From positions 1 through 57,729 of the forward strand of contig HF995227.1 in the NCBI GenBank assembly GCA_000432915.1: DNA of 57,729 bases. Direction: 5' to 3'. Below are positions 49,114 to 56,672 of the stretch, piece after piece (within the stretch, counting starts at the first letter, position 1; each line of letters begins with the position of its first letter). The position numbers and the translations under genes are program-made. The stretch comes from Firmicutes bacterium CAG:194 (lineage in GTDB: Bacteria > Bacillota > Clostridia > Lachnospirales > Lachnospiraceae). The notes below the pieces were generated by a model. That model did no database searches. It was not told where the DNA came from and worked only from the letters and a program-made list of their open reading frames with translations.

Positions 49114-50139
49114 ATGGCAACGATTAAGGAAATCGCCGATCTTGCAGGCGTATCGCGCGGTACGGTAGACCGTGTTTTAAATAAAAGAGGCTCTGTAAAC
49201 CCACAGACCGCACAGAAAATCATGGAGATCGTACATGCGCTCGACTACAAACCAAATCGTGCAGGTCTTGTGCTTGCTGCACAGAAGAAGAACTTAAAGC
49301 TTGGTGTGATCTTATTCGGAGAGGGCAATCCGTTCTTTGATGAAGTAACTGCCGGAGTCCACCAGAAAGAAGAAGATCTCGCCTGCTACAACTGTACGGT
49401 ACAGATCAAACGTGTCAATGTTGACACACTCGAGCAGCTTCAGGCAATTGACGAATTTGTAAAGGAAGGCATCAATGGCATTGCCATTTCGCCAACCAAC
49501 GATCCGCGCCTTGCCAGGCGTATCGACGAGCTGTTTGAGCAGGGAATTCCTGTTGTTGCCCTGAATACGGATATCAAAAACTGTAAGCGTATCGCTTTTG
49601 TCGGCAGTAACTATTACCAGTCCGGCGCTACGGCTGCAGGTCTGATGCGTCTGATGGCAAAAAACGAGTCCACAAAAATCGGTATTGTTACCGGTTCCGA
49701 AGAGATTCTGTGCCATACGGAACGGATTGCCGGCTTTACAAATGCGATCCAGTCTTATCCGAATATCGATATTGTTGCAACGATCACAAATGATGATGAT
49801 GATTTTGTCAGTTATGACCGGACAACCCAGCTTCTGAAGGAGCACCCGGAGATCAATGCCCTTTTCTTTGCTGCTGCAGGTGTATACGGTGGCTGTCGCG
49901 CAGCACTTGCCATGTGTGGTCAGAAAAAGGATATGACGATCATTACTTTTGATAAGGTTGCCACTACCAAAGAAATGGTCGCAAAGGATGTGATCTCCGC
50001 CACGATCTGCCAGGAACCGCTTGTACAGGGCAGCAAACCGCTCGACATCCTGTTTTCTTATCTGGCAACAGGAGATCTGCCTAAGTCGGAGTATAATTAC
50101 ACGGCGGTAGATATCCGGATCAAGGAAAATATGGATTAA
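49114..50139 (+). CDS. LacI-family transcriptional regulator
   Basis: 341 aa. N-terminal LacI helix-turn-helix (residues 3-25: IKEIADLAGVSRGTVDRVLN, with hinge helix NRAGLVLAAQKK) and a periplasmic-binding-protein-like effector domain (KLGVILFGEGNPFFDEV, INGIAISPTNDPRLARRI, VVALNTD, FVGSNYYQSGATAAGL, IITFDK) of the ribose/arabinose-binding type. GAAAGGAG before the ATG. Divergent from the kinase - isomerase - transketolase operon across 336 bp that contains the candidate operators, so it most likely represses that operon until a sugar binds. Effector not known. Confidence 0.93.
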   Translation: MATIKEIADLAGVSRGTVDRVLNKRGSVNPQTAQKIMEIVHALDYKPNRAGLVLAAQKKNLKLGVILFGEGNPFFDEVTAGVHQKEEDLACYNCTVQIKRVNVDTLEQLQAIDEFVKEGINGIAISPTNDPRLARRIDELFEQGIPVVALNTDIKNCKRIAFVGSNYYQSGATAAGLMRLMAKNESTKIGIVTGSEEILCHTERIAGFTNAIQSYPNIDIVATITNDDDDFVSYDRTTQLLKEHPEINALFFAAAGVYGGCRAALAMCGQKKDMTIITFDKVATTKEMVAKDVISATICQEPLVQGSKPLDILFSYLATGDLPKSEYNYTAVDIRIKENMD

Positions 50140-50150
50140 AGTCCGATGCA

Positions 50151-50179
50151 TTGACATCCTTTTAAAAATTAGATATACT
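50151..50179 (+). promoter_or_regulatory. SRP RNA promoter
   Basis: -35 TTGACA (50151-50156), 17-base spacer, -10 TATACT (50174-50179); start near 50186, at the first base-paired position of the RNA. Confidence 0.88.
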
Positions 50180-50184
50180 TAAAC

Positions 50185-50452
50185 GAACCGTGCAGCCGGG
50201 GCAGTAGCGGCGCCCTGTACCTACAATCCGCTCTAGTAGGGGTGATGGCCGGCAGAGGGTTTTGGCTTTCATAGCTGCCCTTAATAAGTGGCGATGACGT
50301 CCGGGTCTTGCGCAACAGGAATCTGTGAACCGTGTCAGGTTGGGAACAAAGCAGCACTAAGCAGAAGCTCCTGTGTGCCGTGAGGGTGCCTGGGCCGAGT
50401 TAACTGTTAAGGTAACGTATGGGGGTTTCGCTCGAAGCAGGTCGCACGGTTC
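50185..50452 (+). ncRNA. ffs: Signal recognition particle RNA, long Gram-positive form with Alu domain
   Basis: 268 nt, the length of Bacillus scRNA. The ends GAACCGTGC (50185-50193) and GCACGGTTC (50444-50452) pair. The Alu domain is near the 5' end (GGGCAGTAGCGGCGCCC and TGTACCTACAATCCGCT); domain IV, the Ffh binding site, is at about 50330-50365 (GTGTCAGGTTGGGAACAAAG, then CAGCACTAAG) with a GGGA loop in place of GGAA. Strong promoter upstream; family A element begins immediately after the last pair. Confidence 0.95.
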
Positions 50453-50521
50453 TTGTAGTTAGGGAAACCGCGAAGCGGTGGGACCCTGACTACCTTGTGC
50501 AGCCCATTCGAGCAAAGCCAG
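50453..50521 (+). repeat. Dispersed hairpin element, family A copy 3 (inner module) after SRP RNA
   Basis: Read on the plus strand, GTAGTTAGGGAAACCGCGAA... to about 50521 matches the minus strand of 9628-9687: shared are GTAGTTAGGG, the hairpin CCGCGAAGCGG, a GGGACCCTGACTAC-type segment and a following CAGCCCA...CGAGCA block. It starts with TTGTAG at the 3' end of the SRP RNA, the same relation to an RNA 3' end as the other copies. Confidence 0.75.
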
Positions 50522-50581
50522 AATTTAATTGCTGCACATCCCGTGCGCCCGCCAGCGTAGAACGTAGAAAGAAGACTTACC

Positions 50582-51106
50582 ATGCATATACAAAAAGCAA
50601 CCGCTGCAGATCTTCCAAAGGCAATGCAGTGCTATGAAGAAATTATTGATAAAACACCGGGTATCGAACACCTTGCCATGTGGCGGAAGGGACAGCATCC
50701 GACCGAAGAAACCATCTTATCCTACATAAACAAAGGCGAATTTTATATTCTTTGGGATCACGAAACCATCGCCGGTATGATGGCTCTTGCAAATGGCATC
50801 AGCGAAACTTACCGGACCGTAAACTGGATTACAAAAGCCACAGATACAGAAGCTGCCGAGCTGCACGTCCTTGGTGTAAGCCCGGACTATCAGGGAAAGG
50901 GCATTGCCAGGCAGCTGATCCGCGAAGCACTCTGCTTATGCAAAGAAAACGGCAAAAAAGTATTGCGCCTTGATGTGATCGGAACCAATACTGTAGCCAA
51001 AAAGCTCTATCCTTCTCAAGGCTTTGTATTTTGTGATACCGGTCATCTGTCTATCCGTGGCTATGAGGATATGGAATTCCTGTTTTATGAACAGAAGATT
51101 AAGTAA
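50582..51106 (+). CDS. GNAT family N-acetyltransferase
   Basis: 174 aa. GNAT fold: N-terminal HIQKATAADLPKAMQCYEEIID, central LHVLGVSPDYQGKGIARQLI (acetyl-CoA loop QGKGIA, about 103-108), and C-terminal LDVIGTNTVAKKLYPSQGF. Acetyl acceptor unknown. The ribosome site is weak (AGAAAGAAG). It follows the SRP RNA and the family A repeat; convergent with araD, four bases from its stop. A frame at 50419-50637 running through the repeat is not a gene. Confidence 0.88.
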   Translation: MHIQKATAADLPKAMQCYEEIIDKTPGIEHLAMWRKGQHPTEETILSYINKGEFYILWDHETIAGMMALANGISETYRTVNWITKATDTEAAELHVLGVSPDYQGKGIARQLIREALCLCKENGKKVLRLDVIGTNTVAKKLYPSQGFVFCDTGHLSIRGYEDMEFLFYEQKIK

Positions 51107-51110
51107 GTGA

Positions 51111-51807
51111 TCACTCTTCCTTCTGCCCATAGTACGCATTCGCACCGTGTTTCCGATAGTAATGCTTATCCTGTAATTCCTGGGGTGCAGGCATATTCTT
51201 TGGATTGATCTGTTCACAGTAAGCAGCCATCTTGGCAACCTGCTCCAGAACGACTGCATTATGAACTGCATCCTCCGCATTCCTGCCCCACGTGACCATG
51301 GTTTTTACAAAGAACAGCAGGTGTTGCATTATAATCCAGCCCTCTTGCCTTAAACTCCTCTGTTATCAAAATACCCGTATTGGTTTCATAGGCTTCCTCT
51401 ATTTCGTCTTTTGTCAGATTCCGGACACAAGGTACTTCCCCATACAGATAATCTGCATGCGTTGTACCATAGCACGGAATGCCTCTGCCTGACTGCGCCC
51501 AGCTTGTTGCCCATGTGGAGTGCGTATGTACAATACCGCCGATTTCCGGGAATTCCCGGTACAGGATACGATGTGTTTCTGTATCGGAAGAAGGATTGTA
51601 TCTTCCTTCCACCTTATTTCCGTCCAGATCAACTACAACCATATCCTCCGGTTTTAATTTATCATAATCCACACCACTTGGTTTAATAACGAAAAGTCCT
51701 GACTCTCTGTCAATACCGCTTACATTGCCCCATGTGAAAATAACAAGTCCATATTTGGGAAGAAGCATATTTGCTTCATATACTTCCTGTTTCAGCTTCT
51801 CCAGCAT
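51111..51807 (-). pseudogene. araD: L-ribulose-5-phosphate 4-epimerase, frameshifted
   Basis: Two adjoining frames together give a full-length AraD (about 231 aa): 51259-51807 (LPKYGLVIFTWGNVSGID, KPSGVDYDKL, HTHSTWATSWAQSG, HADYLYGEVPC, LCKNHG) and 51111 to about 51300 (TWGRNAEDAVHNAVVLEQVA, DKHYYRKHGANAYYGQ). The break is at about 51291-51297, exactly where the family has HGPFxWG: the DNA reads GGTCACGTGG where coding for HGPFTWG needs five more bases. The zinc histidines HTH and the His of KNHG lie upstream of the break; the remaining dimer/active-site part is out of frame. The normal gene links ribulose-5-phosphate with xylulose-5-phosphate. Either a 5-bp deletion or a sequencing/assembly error. 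Confidence 0.88.
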
Positions 51808-51872
51808 AAATCATCTCTCCTTGCTTCCTATATTCTCTGCAATCCTGATCCCCGTCAGGCTGGATTTGCAGA

Positions 51873-53477
51873 TTATTCCGTCAGTGTATCTACTGCTGCT
51901 TTTTCAATTACTATGCCCTTCTTGTACTGCTCAATAAAGGTTTCAAATCCTTGCACATCCTTTGGATCCGGATTCATGGTTGTACCCTGATCACCTGCAA
52001 ATACTTTATCAGCCAAAAAATCTTCCAAAGTTTCTGTTTCCTGTTTCTGCAGCATATAAGCAGCCAGAAGTGCCATGCCCCATGGACCGCCTTCACCCGC
52101 TGTTTTCATGACTGTTACCGGTGCATTGATCGCAGCAGCCAGGTAACCTTGTCCGACACATGCAGTTTTGAAAAATCCACCATGTCCGTAAATCCTGTCA
52201 ACTTCCACTTTTTCTTCCTTCAGCAGAATATCCATTCCAACCTTTAACGCACCAAGTGCGGTATATAAATGGGATTTCATAAAATTCGGTAACGTAAATC
52301 TGCTTTCCGGGAAACGTACAAACAATGGTCTGCCTTCCGGAACATCTGTAATATTTTCGCCCGATAAATAACCATAAGGCAGCAATCCGCCGCAATCCTT
52401 ATCTCCTTCCAGCGAAGCCATAAATAAGGTGGTGTACAGCTTGTTTGTATCAGGCTTTACTCCAAATCTTTCCAAAGCGTCCCTGATAAGAGAAATCCAT
52501 GCATTCACATCAGAAGTACAGTTATTTGCGTGTACCATCGCAACCAGACTACCATCCGGTGTTGTGACAAGATCGATCTGCGGATACACCTTCTCAAGTG
52601 CCTTTTCCAGAACAACCATTCCAAATATAGAAGTACCTGCAGATACATTTCCGGTTCGCTGCCTGACACTGTTTGTAGCAACCATCCCTGTTCCCGCATC
52701 ACCCTCTGGCGGACAAAGCGGTATTCCTGCCTCCAATTGTCCGGAAACATCCAAAAGACGCGCTCCTTCCACTGTCAATACACCGGCATTTTCTCCTGCC
52801 AGAAGAACCTTGGGTAAAATCTGTTCCAGTGTCCACGGAAGATTCCTATCGGCGATCAGCGCATCAAAGATCTGCAGCTTCTCAGCATCATAATTTTTCT
52901 TTTCCATGTCAATCGGGAACATACCGGAAGCATCGCCGATACCAAGTACCTTCTCGCCTGTCAGCTTCCAGTGTACGTAACCTGCAAGTGTTGTAAAAAA
53001 GGCAATTTTATCAATATGCGATTCTTCTTTTAAAATTGCCTGATACAAATGAGCAATGCTCCATCTCTGCGGAATATTATACCTGAACTTTTCTGTCAAT
53101 ATTTCCGCTGCCTGCTGTGTAATACCATTTCGCCACGTACGGAACGGTACTAAGAGTTCTCCCTCCTGATCAAATGCCATATAACCATGCATCATAGCAC
53201 TGAAGCCAATAGAAGCTACCTTTTTCAGAGAAACTCCATACTGCTTCTGTACATCTGCTGCCAGATTTTGATAGCTGTCCTGTAAACCTGTCCAGATATC
53301 ATCCAATGTATAGGTCCAGATACCATCCTCCAAACGGTTTTCCCAGACATGATCACCTGACGCGATCGGTTTATACGTTTCATCTATCAATACGGCTTTG
53401 ATCCTGGTAGAACCAAATTCAATGCCAAGTACGGCTTTTCCACTTTCAATTGTTTTTTTAGAATTCTCCATTCTCAT
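51873..53477 (-). CDS. FGGY-family carbohydrate kinase, probable ribulokinase
   Basis: About 534 aa from an ATG at 53477 (AAAGGA six bases upstream); ATGs at 53483 and 53471 are alternatives. It overlaps the end of the binding protein 2 gene. Actin-fold sugar kinase: VLGIEFGSTRIKAVLIDE (phosphate 1), IGFSAMMHGYMAFD, PFRTWRNGITQQAAE, GIGDASGMFPID, GDAGTGMVATNSV, GNVSAGTSIFGMVVL (phosphate 2) and YGHGGFFKTACVGQGYLAAAI. It belongs to the FGGY group of 530-560 aa often next to araD; phosphorylation of L-ribulose is inferred from the araD gene 66 bases downstream. Confidence 0.85.
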   Translation of the reverse strand: MRMENSKKTIESGKAVLGIEFGSTRIKAVLIDETYKPIASGDHVWENRLEDGIWTYTLDDIWTGLQDSYQNLAADVQKQYGVSLKKVASIGFSAMMHGYMAFDQEGELLVPFRTWRNGITQQAAEILTEKFRYNIPQRWSIAHLYQAILKEESHIDKIAFFTTLAGYVHWKLTGEKVLGIGDASGMFPIDMEKKNYDAEKLQIFDALIADRNLPWTLEQILPKVLLAGENAGVLTVEGARLLDVSGQLEAGIPLCPPEGDAGTGMVATNSVRQRTGNVSAGTSIFGMVVLEKALEKVYPQIDLVTTPDGSLVAMVHANNCTSDVNAWISLIRDALERFGVKPDTNKLYTTLFMASLEGDKDCGGLLPYGYLSGENITDVPEGRPLFVRFPESRFTLPNFMKSHLYTALGALKVGMDILLKEEKVEVDRIYGHGGFFKTACVGQGYLAAAINAPVTVMKTAGEGGPWGMALLAAYMLQKQETETLEDFLADKVFAGDQGTTMNPDPKDVQGFETFIEQYKKGIVIEKAAVDTLTE

Positions 53478-54495
53478 TCCCATTCCTTTCCTGATCAATC
53501 ACCTTGCCCAGATCCATAGAACTGTCATAATAGGTTTCATCTATATACTGCATCTTTTCAACCTGTTCGCCCTTTTCCAGCCGCCGGATCACTTCTTCTA
53601 CTTTCGGTGCAAGCAGGGGGTTACACTCAAAGTCTGCATTGATCTTTCCATTTTGCATGGCAATCAGTGCTGCCTGCACCGCATCAAATGAAATAATACA
53701 GATGTCCCCATCAGGGCCACATGTTTTTCCTGCCTGTTCAATCGCATCAATGGCACCAAATGTCATATTGTCATTTTCACTGATCACAACATCTATATCT
53801 TCATACAGGCGAAGAAAATCCTCCATAACTTCCTTACCCTTCGCCTGTGTAAAATCTGCCGGTCTGCTCTCCAGAAGATTCCACTCCGGATGCTGCCTGC
53901 AGACAGCTTCAAAACCTTTCGTTCTGCCAATCTGTGCAGTTGATCCAAGTGTTCCCTGCAGTGCTACAATATTCACTGTGTCTTCCATTCCCTGCTGTTT
54001 CAGATAATCTGCCAGCCATTTACCGGCATTTTCTCCTTCTTCCTGAAAGTTGCTTCCTACCCAACAGGTATAAAGACTATCATCCTCAATTTCTACAGAA
54101 CGATCTGATAAAATAACAGGAATTCCTGCATCCCTCGCCTCCTGCAGAATCGACTCCCACCCGGTTTCCACAACCGGATCCAGAATGATATAGTCTACCT
54201 CCTGCAAAATAAAGCTTCGCACGGTTTTCAACTGATTTTCCTGTTTATTCTGTGCATCATCAAAAAGCAGATAATACCCCTTTTCTTTCGTAAAAGTATC
54301 CATAAAAGATTGCGTATTGGCAATACGGTAATCAGATTCCGATCCAACCTGGGAATAGCCCACAACGATATAATCCATATCCTTTACTTCCGTATAGGCA
54401 TCCGCATTCTGTACGGCCGCAGCCTCACCGCCCGCACATCCGCACAAGCCGAAAAGCAATATAAAATTTAACAGACTATATAATTTCTTACGCAT
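53458..54495 (-). CDS. Sugar ABC transporter substrate-binding lipoprotein 2 (YtfQ-like)
   Basis: 345 aa. Lipoprotein signal with lipobox LCGC (Cys20). The mature protein is a type 1 periplasmic-binding fold very like YtfQ: VVGYSQVGSESDYRIANTQSF, EVDYIILDPVVETGWESILQEA, VILSDRSVEI, ALQGTLGSTAQIGRTKGFE, VISENDNMTFGAIDAIEQAG and IISFDAVQAALIAM. It differs clearly from binding protein 1 (555-1607), which may indicate different ligands or a sensor-only role for one of them. It follows the two permease genes and overlaps the kinase start; the upstream region (54496-54574) holds a gap of 79 bases. Confidence 0.92.
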   Translation of the reverse strand: MRKKLYSLLNFILLFGLCGCAGGEAAAVQNADAYTEVKDMDYIVVGYSQVGSESDYRIANTQSFMDTFTKEKGYYLLFDDAQNKQENQLKTVRSFILQEVDYIILDPVVETGWESILQEARDAGIPVILSDRSVEIEDDSLYTCWVGSNFQEEGENAGKWLADYLKQQGMEDTVNIVALQGTLGSTAQIGRTKGFEAVCRQHPEWNLLESRPADFTQAKGKEVMEDFLRLYEDIDVVISENDNMTFGAIDAIEQAGKTCGPDGDICIISFDAVQAALIAMQNGKINADFECNPLLAPKVEEVIRRLEKGEQVEKMQYIDETYYDSSMDLGKVIDQERNGNENGEF

Positions 54496-54574
54496 TATCC
54501 ATACTACCTGTCCTTTGGGTTACACTTTTATTTTATCACAGATCTTCATAAAAGTGTGTGTCCTTCTGCCAGTT

Positions 54575-55612
54575 TTATGCTTTTTTCTTTCTTGACATGA
54601 CAACTGACTGGATGACAAGGAACAGACAAAGCATTGCTGCAATCGTAATTCCGGTCCACCAAGCCTGATCAAGACCTGCAGAAGATACAATGTTCTGGAT
54701 CGTGCTTAAGGAGAGTACACCAAATAACGTTCCGATGATATTACCAACACCACCTGTCAGCATTGTTCCACCAATGATGGAGGATGCAATGGCATTCATT
54801 TCCATGCCTGTTGCATGGGATGCAGAACCGGATCCAACATGCATAAAATACACAAATCCACCAATACCTGCCAGCAGACTGCAGAGAAGATGTGCCATAA
54901 ATTTTGTCTTCTTTACATTAATACCAAGCATCAATGCACTCTGCTGATTACCACCGACTGCATAGAAATTACGTCCACTCTTTGACCAGCGCAGCATACA
55001 GAATAAAACAATTACCAGGATCAATGCTACAACAACACCGATCTCTACATAGGCATTGACATATTTACCAAGTTTATTAACAGAACCAAGCCCCGGAACG
55101 ATCACTCTTGTTTCCTTCAGCTTCACAAATGCCTCATTCTGCACATTGAACGGCTCTGTATTTACAATTGTTGTCATGCCTCGTGCAAAAAACATTCCCG
55201 CCAAGGATACAATAAACGGTTGAATATCCAAATAGGCTACCAAATAGCCCTGTACCAGACCAAATAAAAGTCCAATACCTAGTGAAATAAAGATTGCTGT
55301 TACTACATTTCCACCATGATAGTCCAGATAAACCGCACAGCACATGCTGACAAGTGCAGCCACACCGCCAACAGAAATATCAATACTTCCCGTGATCATA
55401 ACAATACTCATACCGCAGGATGCAATGATCAATGCTGCATTGGCATTCAGCATATTTAAAAATGTCTGTGCCTTTAAAAATCCCTTTCCTTCAAAAATCA
55501 TAGCACCTATGTACATGGCAAAAAATACGATCATGGTAATTGCCAGAAGCAGATTGGTATCTGTCATATTTTTTGTTTTCTGAAAAAATCCCATTTTCTT
55601 TTTTTCTGACAT
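54575..55612 (-). CDS. Sugar ABC transporter permease, YjfF-like
   Basis: 345 aa from the ATG at 55612 with AAAGGGGG nine bases upstream; it begins one base after the stop of the other permease. BPD_transp_2 (RbsC-type) permease with about nine to ten helices; conserved GSIDISVGGVAALVSM in the second-third helix region, GLVQGYLVAYLDIQPFIVSL and the coupling region GGNQQSALMLGINVKKTKF. Forms the heterodimeric channel with the YtfT-like protein. The minus-strand order ATPase - YtfT - YjfF is that of the E. coli ytf operon. Confidence 0.94.
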   Translation of the reverse strand: MSEKKKMGFFQKTKNMTDTNLLLAITMIVFFAMYIGAMIFEGKGFLKAQTFLNMLNANAALIIASCGMSIVMITGSIDISVGGVAALVSMCCAVYLDYHGGNVVTAIFISLGIGLLFGLVQGYLVAYLDIQPFIVSLAGMFFARGMTTIVNTEPFNVQNEAFVKLKETRVIVPGLGSVNKLGKYVNAYVEIGVVVALILVIVLFCMLRWSKSGRNFYAVGGNQQSALMLGINVKKTKFMAHLLCSLLAGIGGFVYFMHVGSGSASHATGMEMNAIASSIIGGTMLTGGVGNIIGTLFGVLSLSTIQNIVSSAGLDQAWWTGITIAAMLCLFLVIQSVVMSRKKKA

Positions 55613-55613
55613 A

Positions 55614-56672
55614 TTACGCAACCCCCTTTACCTGTTCACTGTTTTTCAATTTTTTGGTAAAACCGGCAATTTTTTCTCTTACGACCGGTGCACTGAAAAC
55701 AACAAGCGCAATAACAACAATCGCCTTATAAGCCGGAAGCGCATCTGACTGTACATTAAATTTATATAGCGTTGTTGTCAGGAACTGGATCACATACGCA
55801 CCGAGGATAGAAGCCGGCAAATTGAATTTACCACCACTCAATGAGTTTCCTCCAAGTGCAACCGCTAAGATCGCATCCATTTCAATATCCTTAGCAATAA
55901 CGGAATAGTTAATAGTTGACAGACGGCTTACTTTGATAAAACCTGAAACCGCAACACATAATCCAAGAATTACAAAAGTAAGCAGCTTTACCATCTTCGG
56001 ATTTAAACCATTCAGTCTTGCGGAATCAGAATTGATACCGACTGCCTGCACATATAATTTGAGATTTGTGAACTTCATCGCAAGTGCCATCACGATAAGA
56101 CATGCGATCATGATGAAAAACGGTGTCGGAATCGGAATTCCCGGAATGAATCCACCAAAATAAGTAAACGTTGCATCATTAACGATCGGAAGTTCATTAT
56201 TATTGATCCATGCAGCGATAGAACGACCGGCTGTATACAGGATCAGTGTTGCAACCATTGGCTGGATCTTGAAATAAGATACAAGAACACCATTAAATGC
56301 ACCAAACAGCATTGCTACAATACAGCTTACCAAAAATGCTACAATGATCGGAGCCTGCAGTGTATCCGGTCTGGAGTTGGTCCCACAAAGCACACGCAGT
56401 ACCACGCTGCCACTGATCGCAATTGCTGCGCCCACGCTGATATCCTGTCCGCCGGAAGCTGCTGTTACAAGCGTCATACCAATCGCAAGGATCGCCAGCT
56501 CTGAGCCGTAATCCAGAATGGTGATCAAATAACCGGACAATACCGGATTTCCCATGCTGTTATATCCCATTGTGATCTTAAAAAAGGATGGATCTACTAT
56601 TAAATTAAATACTGCCAGTATGATCAATGCCATAATCGGAATCATGATCTGTTTTTTCAATAAGTTTTTCAT
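55614..56672 (-). CDS. Sugar ABC transporter permease, YtfT-like
   Basis: 352 aa. RbsC-type membrane permease with about nine to ten helices: GMTLVTAASGGQDISVGAAIAISGSVV (parts SGGQDISVGA), GAFNGVLVSYFKIQPMVATLILYTAGRS, and the ATPase contact VGINSDSARLNGLNPKMVK. Start overlaps the ATPase stop by four bases (ATGA), ensuring coupled translation. Pair partner is the YjfF-like gene at 54575-55612. Confidence 0.95.
   Translation of the reverse strand: MKNLLKKQIMIPIMALIILAVFNLIVDPSFFKITMGYNSMGNPVLSGYLITILDYGSELAILAIGMTLVTAASGGQDISVGAAIAISGSVVLRVLCGTNSRPDTLQAPIIVAFLVSCIVAMLFGAFNGVLVSYFKIQPMVATLILYTAGRSIAAWINNNELPIVNDATFTYFGGFIPGIPIPTPFFIMIACLIVMALAMKFTNLKLYVQAVGINSDSARLNGLNPKMVKLLTFVILGLCVAVSGFIKVSRLSTINYSVIAKDIEMDAILAVALGGNSLSGGKFNLPASILGAYVIQFLTTTLYKFNVQSDALPAYKAIVVIALVVFSAPVVREKIAGFTKKLKNSEQVKGVA

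Noticed and set aside
50419..50637. 72-aa plus-strand reading frame
   Set aside because: It covers the SRP RNA 3' end and the family A repeat and overlaps the start of the GNAT gene in another frame.
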